The notes beneath the pieces were generated by a model. It had not been told where the DNA came from and searched no databases. It saw only the letters and a program-made list of their open reading frames with translations. This document shows positions 45,316-54,209 of a DNA stretch of 64,000 bases, in pieces (within the stretch, counting starts at the first letter, position 1; each line of letters begins with the position of its first letter). Position numbers and translations under genes: made by a program. The DNA is taken from assembly GCF_021462415.1 (NCBI RefSeq), contig NZ_JAKEDS010000002.1, positions 744,001 through 808,000 on the forward strand, in the 5' to 3' direction. The DNA is from Rhodohalobacter sp. 614A (GTDB taxonomy: Bacteria; Bacteroidota; Rhodothermia; Balneolales; Balneolaceae).

Positions 45316-45496
45316 ACTTGATGTTTGATTTAAAATTGTTATGGAAACGCTTTTCCAGCGCATCAATGAATATACAAAACATGATCCAAAAAGATTAAGG
45401 CCAATCTTTCCTTAAATCAATCGGGAGATCAATGTATGGATTCCAAATTAAGGCTTGCCGTAAGGAATAAGAAGAGATTTTTTAAAAAGAGGAAGA

Positions 45497-46504
45497 TCAG
45501 ATCTCAGAGTCGCCTGACGGAACAGATGCATCCGTTTGGCTTGTACTTTGTTTGCCAAAACCTGTCGCCCGATCAACGATTTTTTTGAACTCTGATGAAA
45601 TGGATTGAAGCCGTTCATCCCACTCTTTATTCACTGTAACTCCTTGAATAGATTCATGATACGTGATAAGTGTGTATGCAACTGCAAAGGGTTCAAAAAT
45701 GGCACGAATAATCAGGGAAGTAAGGAGAAATACGCCAACTATCGTGATAATCTGAAACCAGATGGCATCAAATAACATCATCATAATAACGCCGGGAATA
45801 CCCAGGATAATGAGCAAGCCGACGTAGAAAGCTTTGCCAAGAAACCACACTTTTAATGCTGACATTAAAATGGGTTTGTAGGATTGAGCATAAAGAATAA
45901 TTCCATGGCGGGCGCTGTTCCAAACATTTTCCTCATCTTTTGCAATTGCGTAGGAAAGAATGGCCTCATCAACATAACTAAGAGATCGTTCAACAATCTT
46001 TGCCGCCCAACGGGCAACATCTGTAGCACCTCCGCCAAGAGGTAACCAATCAACAATTCGCACAAAACGGCGCGTAAATCTTTTCACTACACCATGAATC
46101 AACTGATCGAGTCCGAAGAGAATGCTGACATCTTTGAAATTAGTCTCAACAATTTCACGCCCGTATGCAATTTGAGTTTTCTGATCAGGAAGTTCATTAT
46201 TTACATAAAATTTGGTAAGTACAGCTATATGAGCTCCTTTCACAAGGTAGAGAATATAACGGCGGCCAAAGTAAAGGACTGAATAAGGACCGGCGACAGC
46301 TACGATAAAAAAGAGATAGGCAAGCAACTCCACCCGTTCAGCGAAGAAATAAGCGAGTCCCCCGAAAACACTAAACCAAATAACCGATACCAGGAAAAAT
46401 ACGCCGTACACCAAAATGTTAAGTCCCAAGAAAGGCGTTGTTTTTGTTAAAAGTTTAAATGCTTTTCCAAAAGCTTTTGGCTTGGCTGCTGTGGTTGTTT
46501 CCAT
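45497..46504 (-). CDS. Polytopic membrane protein, hypothetical
   Basis: A 335-residue protein with about five to six hydrophobic segments (LNILVYGVFFLVSVIWFSVF, LLAYLFFIVAVAGPYSVLYF, VWFLGKAFYVGLLIILGIPG, IITIVGVFLLTSLIIRAIF). Between them is a hydrophilic stretch of about 100 residues containing LPLGGGATDVARWAAKIVERSLSY-like amphipathic sequence. The C-terminus is Ser/Asp-rich. No family recognised. It stands alone, divergent from the ABC-type genes. Confidence 0.75.
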   Translation of the reverse strand: METTTAAKPKAFGKAFKLLTKTTPFLGLNILVYGVFFLVSVIWFSVFGGLAYFFAERVELLAYLFFIVAVAGPYSVLYFGRRYILYLVKGAHIAVLTKFYVNNELPDQKTQIAYGREIVETNFKDVSILFGLDQLIHGVVKRFTRRFVRIVDWLPLGGGATDVARWAAKIVERSLSYVDEAILSYAIAKDEENVWNSARHGIILYAQSYKPILMSALKVWFLGKAFYVGLLIILGIPGVIMMMLFDAIWFQIITIVGVFLLTSLIIRAIFEPFAVAYTLITYHESIQGVTVNKEWDERLQSISSEFKKIVDRATGFGKQSTSQTDASVPSGDSEI

Positions 46505-46728
46505 GGAGGTAAAATTGGTGGGTTCGGTTATAAGTCTTTGTTTCTCAGTTTTAAATCATACTATTGGTATATGCGTTTTTTAAATCTGAAATGTATCATA
46601 AAAAAGAAGCCTTCTTCTTATTACTGATTTTATGATCAAAAGCCGCTCTCTGGTAATTTATCTGATATGTATTTCGTGGAATCTTACCTTATATTTCGCA
46701 CGCTTAAATAAAATCTATACTCAGCCTT

Positions 46729-47961
46729 TTGGAAAGAATTTCAATCCGACCTGAATATTCAAAAACTGGAGTTGCCGCTGCTATTATTCTTGTAATCCTT
46801 TTGGGATTGGTATGGACAGGCAACAGCTCTTTTGAAGATCGGGTAATTACAGTTCGCTATTTTCTGTTTGCACTGGTAGCTCTGATTGCGTTTATAACGC
46901 CCTATATTTTGTTCCCGGACAGAAATATTTCCACCATTCAATTGGGAAACTTTTCCGGGGCTTCAATCAGAAAATATATACTGGGAAAAGTCTGGAATCT
47001 TTCCTGGCCAATATTCCTGTTGATTGCATTCATCTACTTTGGAGATTTGCAAACACCGTTTGAATCACTGCTTGAGAAGTTTATGTACACATTCAGCAGC
47101 CTTTCACTTTTCTGCGGAGCTCTGCTCGTCTCCCTGGTTCGATATGTTAAAAGTGGCGAATCATCTCAATTTTGGAAGGAAGCTGAAAAAGGAGAGGGGC
47201 AGAACCATTTTTCATTTTTCCTGAAATACAATCAGATTGATCCGAGTGCGCTTCCAAGTCTTTTAAACACAATGTTGGTTTTTTCCCTTGGAGCCGCATC
47301 TTTGGTTATCGGATCCATTTTGCAGCAGCAAATCTCACTTTTTGCAGAAGGTTTCTTTTACATGAGTATTCTTCTGATGGGTTTGTTTCTTTACTTCAAA
47401 CGAACGCCGTCTGTTGACCGAAGTTTTTATCTGACGGATGCTTTTTTCCACGAATTTTTTGGAGTTACCCTGAAGGGAGAGGAATTAACCGTGAAGCGTG
47501 AAGTTGAACAACTTTGGTGGGTTCCTGGCAGAATTAAGATGCATGTTTGGCAATTTTTGCTTCAGCTTGATCGAAAAATTCCTGCAGGACGCGTAGTAGC
47601 GGCGGGACATGTAGCAGTTTGGTTTATCGCCTATCAACGGCCTGAGCCACAATTTTTGACAATCATTTGGATTCTATTTGGGATATTCCACCAGCTTTTT
47701 ACCCTGATGAGCATCCAGCAAGAAATGGCACCTCACTGGATCTTGCGTTGGGTTGATAATAATCACATTTGGACTCTAAGCCGTTTTTGGATGCAATTGC
47801 GTTGGCTTTTGCCTTTACTGCTTAGTATGAATGTTCAGTATTTTATTTTTGCCACGCCGGGATTTTATGAACAGGCAATTGTCATTACGATATATTTGGG
47901 AAGTGCTTTTTTTACTTCTCTTTTTGGAACCATGAAATTAAAGCAGGATTTGAAAACGTAG
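46729..47961 (+). CDS. Putative ABC transporter membrane subunit
   Basis: A 410-residue, strongly hydrophobic protein with roughly nine to ten transmembrane segments; no soluble domain. The only in-frame start near the N-terminus is TTG 46729, since an in-frame TAA lies at 46705-46707. It ends 2 bases before the ATP-binding gene, indicating translational coupling. Pairing with an ABC ATPase suggests it is the permease subunit of an exporter; the cargo is unknown and I do not recognise a defined family. Confidence 0.7.
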   Translation: MERISIRPEYSKTGVAAAIILVILLGLVWTGNSSFEDRVITVRYFLFALVALIAFITPYILFPDRNISTIQLGNFSGASIRKYILGKVWNLSWPIFLLIAFIYFGDLQTPFESLLEKFMYTFSSLSLFCGALLVSLVRYVKSGESSQFWKEAEKGEGQNHFSFFLKYNQIDPSALPSLLNTMLVFSLGAASLVIGSILQQQISLFAEGFFYMSILLMGLFLYFKRTPSVDRSFYLTDAFFHEFFGVTLKGEELTVKREVEQLWWVPGRIKMHVWQFLLQLDRKIPAGRVVAAGHVAVWFIAYQRPEPQFLTIIWILFGIFHQLFTLMSIQQEMAPHWILRWVDNNHIWTLSRFWMQLRWLLPLLLSMNVQYFIFATPGFYEQAIVITIYLGSAFFTSLFGTMKLKQDLKT

Positions 47962-47963
47962 AA

Positions 47964-48587
47964 ATGCTTGAAATCAACGAGTTAACGAAGCAGTATAAGC
48001 CGGGCAAGCCCATCTTCAACGGGATTTCCAAACAGTTTGAAGCTGGCAGCAGAATTGGATTTATTGGCCCGAACGGATCAGGAAAAACAACTTTTCTGAG
48101 AATTTTATCGGTCAACTCATTTCCCACATCCGGCGAGGTTTTGTTTGAGGGTTTGAATATTCATCAATCCCCGCACCAGTATTTAAAAAACGTTGGACTG
48201 GTTCATGATGAGGAATCCCTGCCTCAACATCTGAGTGCGTCAGAACTGCTTCAGTGGATACTGCGAAGCCGTTCACTTTGGAATGATGATTCCCATAATC
48301 AGATAAACAATATACTGGACGCTCTGTCGCTCGTAGAAAGAGACGAACCAATCGGCACTTATTCCACAGGGATGAGAAAAAAGACACAGATTGCGGCGGC
48401 GTTTATTATCAAACCAAAAGTGCTGATCCTGGATGAACCATTGAGGGGTTTGGATGCTTCTACCCGTGAAGTTGTCTTTGGTTTATTGGATAATGCCAAA
48501 ACTCAGAATACGTTGATTTTAATGGCTTCTCATTCTATGGGGACGGCTCCGGATTTCTTTGATGAGATCGTGGAATTTCCATTGTAG
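47964..48587 (+). CDS. ABC transporter ATP-binding protein
   Basis: A 207-residue ABC ATPase with Walker A GPNGSGKT (residues 35-42), a Q-loop region near VGLVHDEESLP, Walker B VLILDEPLRGLDAS, and the H-loop His in MASHSMG. The ABC signature reads YSTGMRKK instead of the usual LSGGQ; this form is common in small exporter-type ATPases, so ATPase activity is still likely. It follows the membrane-protein gene by 2 bases and probably energises it. Confidence 0.9.
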   Translation: MLEINELTKQYKPGKPIFNGISKQFEAGSRIGFIGPNGSGKTTFLRILSVNSFPTSGEVLFEGLNIHQSPHQYLKNVGLVHDEESLPQHLSASELLQWILRSRSLWNDDSHNQINNILDALSLVERDEPIGTYSTGMRKKTQIAAAFIIKPKVLILDEPLRGLDASTREVVFGLLDNAKTQNTLILMASHSMGTAPDFFDEIVEFPL

Positions 48588-48627
48588 CTTCTTATAGTTA
48601 AAGAGATTTGGCTACAGGATTTTAAGT

Positions 48628-49536
48628 TCAATTTTTTCGGCCAATTTTGGGAATCTCTTCAAGTGAAGCAAAGCGATAGGGCAGAATCTCTTTACCGTAT
48701 TTTTCAGTGTAGACCTGTGTGAATACGGCGCCTACCAAAACAACGAGAATGTTGTAGTACACCCATATCACAAAAATAATAAGAGAACCGGCAGCTTTAT
48801 AGGCCGCTTCAATGCCACTCGTTGAGAAATAATATGCGATGAGGTATTTGCCAATCAAAAATAAAATAGTTGTTACCATGCCCCCAACGGCAACATTTTT
48901 CCAGTTGGCGTGAATGTCCGGGAGAATCATAAAAATGAGCGTAAAGGCAATGGTAGCGATAATGATTGTACCGATTTGTGTGGCAAGTAAATAGTAATCC
49001 AGGCCGATATTGGGTAAATAATTCAAAAGCCATCCGCCAAATGTTCCAAGTGCGGCCTCTGTGACAAGAGATGCAATTAAAAGAAGACTTAACAGGATAA
49101 TCATCCCGAATGAAAGAAGTCTGTTAAAGACAAAATTCCAGATTGAATTAATCCTGATTTCCTTCACATTCCAGATTCTGTTCAGAGCAATCTTTAATTC
49201 TCCGACAACAGTCGTGGCACCAAATATAATGGCAATAATCGCAATGACTGTAGTCACAATCCCACTCTCTTCCGGGTTTCGCTGAACCAGGTATTGGTTC
49301 AGGTTGTTGATCATGGTTTCATCAAGGAAACCTCCGGCAAAGTAGTGTACCTGCTCAACGATGGTTTGCTCGCTTAAGAAAATTCCTCCCAATGCAAGAA
49401 CCAGGATAAGAAGTGGGGCGAAAGAAAAAATGGTGTAGAAAGCAATGGCTGCACTGAAAGTAAAAATCTCGTCTTCAACAGCTTTGTTCACTGTGTTTAC
49501 AAGCAATTCCCAGATATCTCTCAACAAACTTTTCAT
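48628..49536 (-). CDS. YihY/BrkB-family membrane protein
   Basis: A 302-residue integral membrane protein of the YihY (formerly BrkB/ribonuclease BN) family. Motifs are the N-terminal DEIFTFSAAIAFYTIFSFAPLLIL, a middle GATTVVGELKIALNRIW and the later IVLFLIGKYLIAYYFSTSG-like helix, with six hydrophobic segments in all. The cellular role is unclear (envelope or lipid-related proposals exist); the old RNase BN name is wrong. It starts 2 bases downstream of the aminotransferase-fold gene. Confidence 0.9.
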   Translation of the reverse strand: MKSLLRDIWELLVNTVNKAVEDEIFTFSAAIAFYTIFSFAPLLILVLALGGIFLSEQTIVEQVHYFAGGFLDETMINNLNQYLVQRNPEESGIVTTVIAIIAIIFGATTVVGELKIALNRIWNVKEIRINSIWNFVFNRLLSFGMIILLSLLLIASLVTEAALGTFGGWLLNYLPNIGLDYYLLATQIGTIIIATIAFTLIFMILPDIHANWKNVAVGGMVTTILFLIGKYLIAYYFSTSGIEAAYKAAGSLIIFVIWVYYNILVVLVGAVFTQVYTEKYGKEILPYRFASLEEIPKIGRKN

Positions 49537-49538
49537 TC

Positions 49539-50675
49539 TTAAAAAATAGAATCTAAAACGCGGTCGAGTTCATTCGTGGTGTTATAATAATGAGGTGAAA
49601 TACGAACGAATCCTTCCCGCGCTGAAATCGTCATTTTTTCTGTTTGAAGCCGATGAACGACCTCTTCGGCATTGCTATTCTCTGGCAACGAAAATGTAAA
49701 AATACCTGCATGATGCTCAGGTGATTTCGGTGTAATGATTTGAACACCATTTATCGGCAATACATTCGCGAAGAGATGAGCTGTGAGTTCCATAATTTCT
49801 TTTTCAACAGCTTCTTTTCCAATTCCAAGCAGGTTTGAAAGTGAAGCATTGAACCCGACAATTCCCATCATATTGAACGTACCTGTTTCCAGGTGTTGGG
49901 AAATGGGCAGCCACTCTTGGTTGAAATTTGAAAGTTCCCATGGAGTTTCTACAGACAACCAACCGGTTTTTGCCGGAGTAAGATCATTCGCCAGTTTCTC
50001 TGAAAGGTAGAGAAATCCGATGCCCATCGGCCCCATCAGCCATTTATGTCCGCCGGTGGCAAGTGCATCTATTTGGCAGGCTTCAACATCAATCTCTATA
50101 GCTCCGAGTGCCTGAATTCCATCCACAATAAAATAGATGTCATTTTTTTGGCAAACTTCTCCGATGGATTTCAAATCAGCCCGGAAACCATTCAGGTATT
50201 GCACAGCACTGATGGAGACGAATTTAGTTTTTGAGGTAATTGCATCTTCAATCATATCCCTTGTAACCTTTCCCTCGTCATCCGGTTCCAGATAAATCAG
50301 TTTTACACCTTTTCTTTCAAGAATTCGAAAGGGTTGAATGTTGGCGGGGAACTCCATTGTATTGAGGATAATTTCATCTCCGGGATTCCAGTCAAATCCT
50401 TCTGCTACAACCGAAATTGCATCGGACGTATTTCCCATAAACGAGATTCGGTCGGTTCCACCGGTATTGATAAGTTGAGCGATGAGCCCGCGGGTTTCCT
50501 CAGTTATTTTCATCCATTCTTCAAAGTTGTCAATATTTCCGCTGTTACGGTCAGAAATGAAACGTTCTAAAGCTTCTTTAACCCGATCCGATTGAGGAGA
50601 AATTGCCGCATGATTTAGATATGTATGATCTTTTTCAAGGTGAGGGAAAATGGCTCGTAGTTCAGACTTGTTCAT
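49539..50675 (-). CDS. Class V aminotransferase-fold PLP enzyme
   Basis: A 378-residue PLP enzyme of the NifS/class V superfamily. It has YLNHAAISPQSDRV near the N-terminus, GNTSDAISVVAEGF near 82, FIVDGIQALGAIEID with the cofactor-contacting Asp, and the Schiff-base Lys in LATGGHKWLMGPMGIGFLYL. The loop that would carry the catalytic Cys in cysteine desulfurases has no Cys (residues near 345-378), so it is not a sulfurtransferase; an aminotransferase, racemase/epimerase or hydrolase-like role is likelier. It lies between yihY and a DUF502 gene in a close minus-strand cluster. Confidence 0.88.
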   Translation of the reverse strand: MNKSELRAIFPHLEKDHTYLNHAAISPQSDRVKEALERFISDRNSGNIDNFEEWMKITEETRGLIAQLINTGGTDRISFMGNTSDAISVVAEGFDWNPGDEIILNTMEFPANIQPFRILERKGVKLIYLEPDDEGKVTRDMIEDAITSKTKFVSISAVQYLNGFRADLKSIGEVCQKNDIYFIVDGIQALGAIEIDVEACQIDALATGGHKWLMGPMGIGFLYLSEKLANDLTPAKTGWLSVETPWELSNFNQEWLPISQHLETGTFNMMGIVGFNASLSNLLGIGKEAVEKEIMELTAHLFANVLPINGVQIITPKSPEHHAGIFTFSLPENSNAEEVVHRLQTEKMTISAREGFVRISPHYYNTTNELDRVLDSIF

Positions 50676-50684
50676 AAAATAGAT

Positions 50685-51251
50685 TTATTGTTCAATTTGT
50701 GTGACACCGGCGCTGACCGCAAATTTCATGGCATCGGCCGGATTGACGTTGAGCGGAGAAACTTTGGCTGGATCGACTAAAAATAAATTTCCTGAAAAGT
50801 TATAGGAATGAGGAAAATAAACAGCCACCCTGTTCTCAACATGGAAGAGCTGAAGGCTTTCCTCCGTGATGAAACCGATTCGGTCAACTCCTTCCATAAG
50901 GTTTACAACAACCGGTTTGTTGAATTTTTTCTTATTTCCCACAAACGCTTCTGTGAAATCTTTAAACGCCGTATAGATAATTTTTACAAAAGGCGTTTTT
51001 GAGATCAGCTTTTCGAAGTACGAAAAAATGGGCCTCGAAATAGTCCATGAAACCGCCAGGCCAAGCAATACAATCAAAATAAAAGCGCTGAGAATGCCTA
51101 ACCCCGGAATTTGAAATGGTAACCAGGAAAATAGCAATGCATTCAGAGTTGCGTTGGCCCAGTCAACAATCACAATAATGATGTAGAAAGTTGCAAACGT
51201 GGGTAACACAAAAAGGAGGCCGCGAAAAAAGTAGTTAAATATCAGTTTCAT
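50685..51251 (-). CDS. DUF502 membrane protein
   Basis: A 188-residue protein starting MKLIFNYFFRGLLFVLPTFATFY at ATG 51251; the frame stays open 195 bases further upstream but that extension lacks homology and enters the alaS regulatory region. It contains two hydrophobic helices (about 8-30 and 50-72) and a conserved cytoplasmic part (TPFVKIIYTAFKDFTEAF, VVVNLMEGVDRIGFITEE, VAVYFPHSYNFSGNLFLV). These match DUF502, a widespread family of unknown function. It is convergent-free and divergent from alaS. Confidence 0.9.
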   Translation of the reverse strand: MKLIFNYFFRGLLFVLPTFATFYIIIVIVDWANATLNALLFSWLPFQIPGLGILSAFILIVLLGLAVSWTISRPIFSYFEKLISKTPFVKIIYTAFKDFTEAFVGNKKKFNKPVVVNLMEGVDRIGFITEESLQLFHVENRVAVYFPHSYNFSGNLFLVDPAKVSPLNVNPADAMKFAVSAGVTQIEQ

Positions 51252-51330
51252 AGGGTACAGGTTTATTTGTGAGCAAATAATAAATAAAGATACGGAACAA
51301 GTGTATGCGATATGAAGAGAACTTGTCCCG

Positions 51331-51368
51331 TCAAAAGCCTGAACTGAAGAACTTCTTTTGGCTTTTGA
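51331..51368 (+). promoter_or_regulatory. Hairpin in the DUF502-alaS intergenic region
   Basis: Arms TCAAAAGCC (51331-51339) and GGCTTTTGA (51360-51368) enclose a 20-base interior that contains a further small GAAG-AA-CTTC stem. It lies 90 bases before the alaS start and could be part of the alaS leader. No T-box or riboswitch features are visible, so the function is uncertain. Confidence 0.35.
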
Positions 51369-51458
51369 TCTTTTCGTGGTAAATCGGGTGAGGTTAAGTT
51401 TAAAATTTTTTATTTTATGAAGCTTGAGGATAAATCTTACGCCCATTACAATATCGTT

Positions 51459-54119
51459 ATGCCAAAAAAGTCATCTGCACAAATCAGAAACGAATTTTTC
51501 GAATTTTTTGAAGAGAAAGAACATCTGATTGTGGACAGTGCGCCGGTCGTTCCGAAAGACGATCCCACACTTCTTTTTACCAATGCAGGGATGAACCAGT
51601 TCAAACCAATTTTTCTTGGAGAAGAAGACGGATTGAATGAGAAGGGGAAACTGTGGAAACGTGCGGCGAATACTCAACGATGTATCCGTGTGAGCGGGAA
51701 GCATAATGACCTGGAAGAAGTTGGACACGATACGTATCATCACACGCTTTTCGAAATGTTGGGGAACTGGTCCTTTGGCGACTATTTCAAAGAGGAAGCC
51801 ATCGAATGGGCCTGGGAACTGCTTGTAGAGCGTTGGGGCATGGAACCCGACCGTCTGTACGCAACGGTTTTCGGGGGTGATGAAGACGAAGGTTTACCGG
51901 TGGACGAAGAATCGATTGAACTGTGGAGATCCAAAACGTCCATTTCTCCCGATCATATTTTGAAATTTGGCAAGAAAGATAATTTCTGGGAAATGGGGGA
52001 CACCGGTCCATGTGGACCATGCTCGGAAATTCACATTGATTTGCGTCCGGACGAAGAGCGAAAGAAAAAGCCCGGATCAGAGATCGTAAATATGGACGAT
52101 CCGCGTGTAATGGAAATCTGGAATCTGGTATTTATCCAGTTCAATCGCTTGCAAGACGGTTCCCTCGAGAAACTTCCCGCCCAGCATGTGGATACCGGAA
52201 TGGGTTTTGAGCGTTTATGCGCAGTTCTTCAAGGCAAGAAGTCCAATTACGACAGTGATATTTTTGAGCCGATTTTAGACAAAATCAGTGAACTTTCCGG
52301 CAAAGCATATGGTGATGATGAAGAGATTGATATCGCCATGAGAGTAATTGCCGATCATATTCGTGCCGTTAGTTTTTCTATAGCTGATGGAGCCTCTCCA
52401 TCCAATGAAGGCCGGGGATACGTGATTCGAAGAATTTTAAGACGAGCTGTTCGATATGGCTGGGACCGCCTTGGTTTCGACGCTCCCTTTATGGGGAAAC
52501 TGGTTCCGGTATTAGCTGAAGAGTTTAAGAATGTATTCCCTGAACTCCATGCACAGCAAGAATATGTGCAAAATGTTGTATTAGCCGAAGAGCGAAGCTT
52601 CCTGAATACACTTGGCCAGGGAATTCAGCTTTTTAATGAGATGATTGAAGGAGCAGATAAACTTTCGGGTGATGATGCTTTTAAACTTCATGACACGTAC
52701 GGATTCCCGATTGACTTAACCCAACTGATGGCCCGGGAGCAAGGAATTTCTGTGGATGTTTCCGGTTTTAATCAGTTGATGGACGAGCAGAAAAAACGGG
52801 CCCGGGCTGCCGGCAAGTTTACTCATACCGGAGGAAGTGATATTCAGTGGAATCAAATTACTGATGGTGAGTTCGAATTTATTGGATATGATGAGGTTGA
52901 ATCTGAGGTAGAAATTACAGCATCAGCCGTTGATGACGATGAAAACCTGATTTTATTAAACAGAAGTCCGTTTTATGCAGAATCGGGTGGCCAGATTGCC
53001 GACACCGGGCTCTTAGAAAAAAATGGAAGTGTTATAAAAGTCCTGGATGTTCAAAAAACTTTGGATGGTCACGTTCATTATGTTGACCAGCTTCCGGAAG
53101 ATTTGAGCGGAACATGGACTGCAAAAGTTGATGTTGACCGGCGCTGGGAAATTGAGAAACATCATTCGGCCACACACTTGATGCATGCCGCACTGCGGGA
53201 AAAATTGGGGAAACATGTAGTTCAAAAAGGTTCACTTGTAGAACCCAATCGCCTTCGGTTTGATTTTTCTCACTTTGAAGCGGTTTCCAAAGATGAGCTG
53301 GAACAGGTCGAAGAACGCATCAATCAAAAAATACAAGAAAATATCCCACTTAAAGAAGAAAGGTCTGTTCCTATTGAGGAAGCCAAAAAACGAGGAGCCA
53401 TGATGCTTTTCGGTGAAAAATACGGCGAGCGTGTCCGGATGATTACATTTGATCCGAATTATTCGGTAGAACTCTGTGGAGGAACTCATGTGAATGCCAC
53501 TGGAAAAATCGGTTATTTCCGGTTTACACATGAAACTTCTGTAGCCGCAGGAATCCGAAGAGTTGAAGCTGTTGTTGGTAAAAGTGCCGACAAAACATTG
53601 CGGGAAGAACGTAAATTGATGGAGGACATTAAGGGGCTTCTTGGAGATCAAACCGATCCGGCCCAAAGTGTTCAGCATTTGATTGATGAGAAAAAAGCTT
53701 TAGAAAAAGAACTCAAAAAACTTCAGCATCAAAAAGCAGCTGGACGGCTGGACGAGATTCTGGATCAACCTGATGAAGTAAATGGTGTAAAACTCTTTAC
53801 GGGTCAATTGGATGGTGGTTCTATGGATCGGCTGAAACAGTCGGGCTATGATGCCTTAAATAAATCTGACACGAGTAGCGTGATTGTTTTGGCAACCGTG
53901 AATGAAGAAGAAAACAAAGTCTATTTACTGGCAGCCATCACAGATGATCTAATCGGAAAGGGAATGAAAGCTGGCAATTTGGTGTCTGTATTAGGAAAAA
54001 TAGTCGGTGGTGGAGGTGGAGGTCAACCAAACCTTGCAACTGCCGGAGGACGTTTCCCCGATAAAACCAACGAAGCTTTTGAGACGGCTAAAGAGTGGAT
54101 CGAAGAACAGAATTTGTAA
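51459..54119 (+). CDS. alaS: Alanyl-tRNA synthetase
   Basis: An 886-residue class II aminoacyl-tRNA synthetase. I chose ATG 51459 (MPKKSSAQIRNEFFEFF), the usual family start; ATG 51417 would add 14 residues. It has the active-site region with LLFTNAGMNQFKPIFLG and RAANTQRCIRV, FEMLGNWSFGDYF, the editing domain HHSATHLMHAALR (HxxxH zinc site) and CGGTHV, the coiled-coil linker near 740-770, and the C-Ala domain with GGGGGGQPNLATAGG. All essential motifs are present and the length is typical. Confidence 0.98.
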   Translation: MPKKSSAQIRNEFFEFFEEKEHLIVDSAPVVPKDDPTLLFTNAGMNQFKPIFLGEEDGLNEKGKLWKRAANTQRCIRVSGKHNDLEEVGHDTYHHTLFEMLGNWSFGDYFKEEAIEWAWELLVERWGMEPDRLYATVFGGDEDEGLPVDEESIELWRSKTSISPDHILKFGKKDNFWEMGDTGPCGPCSEIHIDLRPDEERKKKPGSEIVNMDDPRVMEIWNLVFIQFNRLQDGSLEKLPAQHVDTGMGFERLCAVLQGKKSNYDSDIFEPILDKISELSGKAYGDDEEIDIAMRVIADHIRAVSFSIADGASPSNEGRGYVIRRILRRAVRYGWDRLGFDAPFMGKLVPVLAEEFKNVFPELHAQQEYVQNVVLAEERSFLNTLGQGIQLFNEMIEGADKLSGDDAFKLHDTYGFPIDLTQLMAREQGISVDVSGFNQLMDEQKKRARAAGKFTHTGGSDIQWNQITDGEFEFIGYDEVESEVEITASAVDDDENLILLNRSPFYAESGGQIADTGLLEKNGSVIKVLDVQKTLDGHVHYVDQLPEDLSGTWTAKVDVDRRWEIEKHHSATHLMHAALREKLGKHVVQKGSLVEPNRLRFDFSHFEAVSKDELEQVEERINQKIQENIPLKEERSVPIEEAKKRGAMMLFGEKYGERVRMITFDPNYSVELCGGTHVNATGKIGYFRFTHETSVAAGIRRVEAVVGKSADKTLREERKLMEDIKGLLGDQTDPAQSVQHLIDEKKALEKELKKLQHQKAAGRLDEILDQPDEVNGVKLFTGQLDGGSMDRLKQSGYDALNKSDTSSVIVLATVNEEENKVYLLAAITDDLIGKGMKAGNLVSVLGKIVGGGGGGQPNLATAGGRFPDKTNEAFETAKEWIEEQNL

Positions 54120-54209
54120 AAACCTGTGTTAGCAAGTCTGTAAACTTCTGAAATTTTGGGTATATTTTGCAACTAATCAAAATTTGAATAGGACATTTTA
54201 ACGAACGTT

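Noticed and set aside
45316-45366. 17-residue extension of EtfB
   Set aside because: The family begins with MKITVCIKQVPD, at 45315.
50345-50675. Considered a cysteine desulfurase (SufS/NifS)
   Set aside because: There is no Cys in the C-terminal loop that carries the nucleophile in that family.
51252-51446. 65-residue extension of the DUF502 protein
   Set aside because: It is basic, without family similarity, and runs into the alaS leader; MKLIFNYF at 51251 is the usual DUF502 start.
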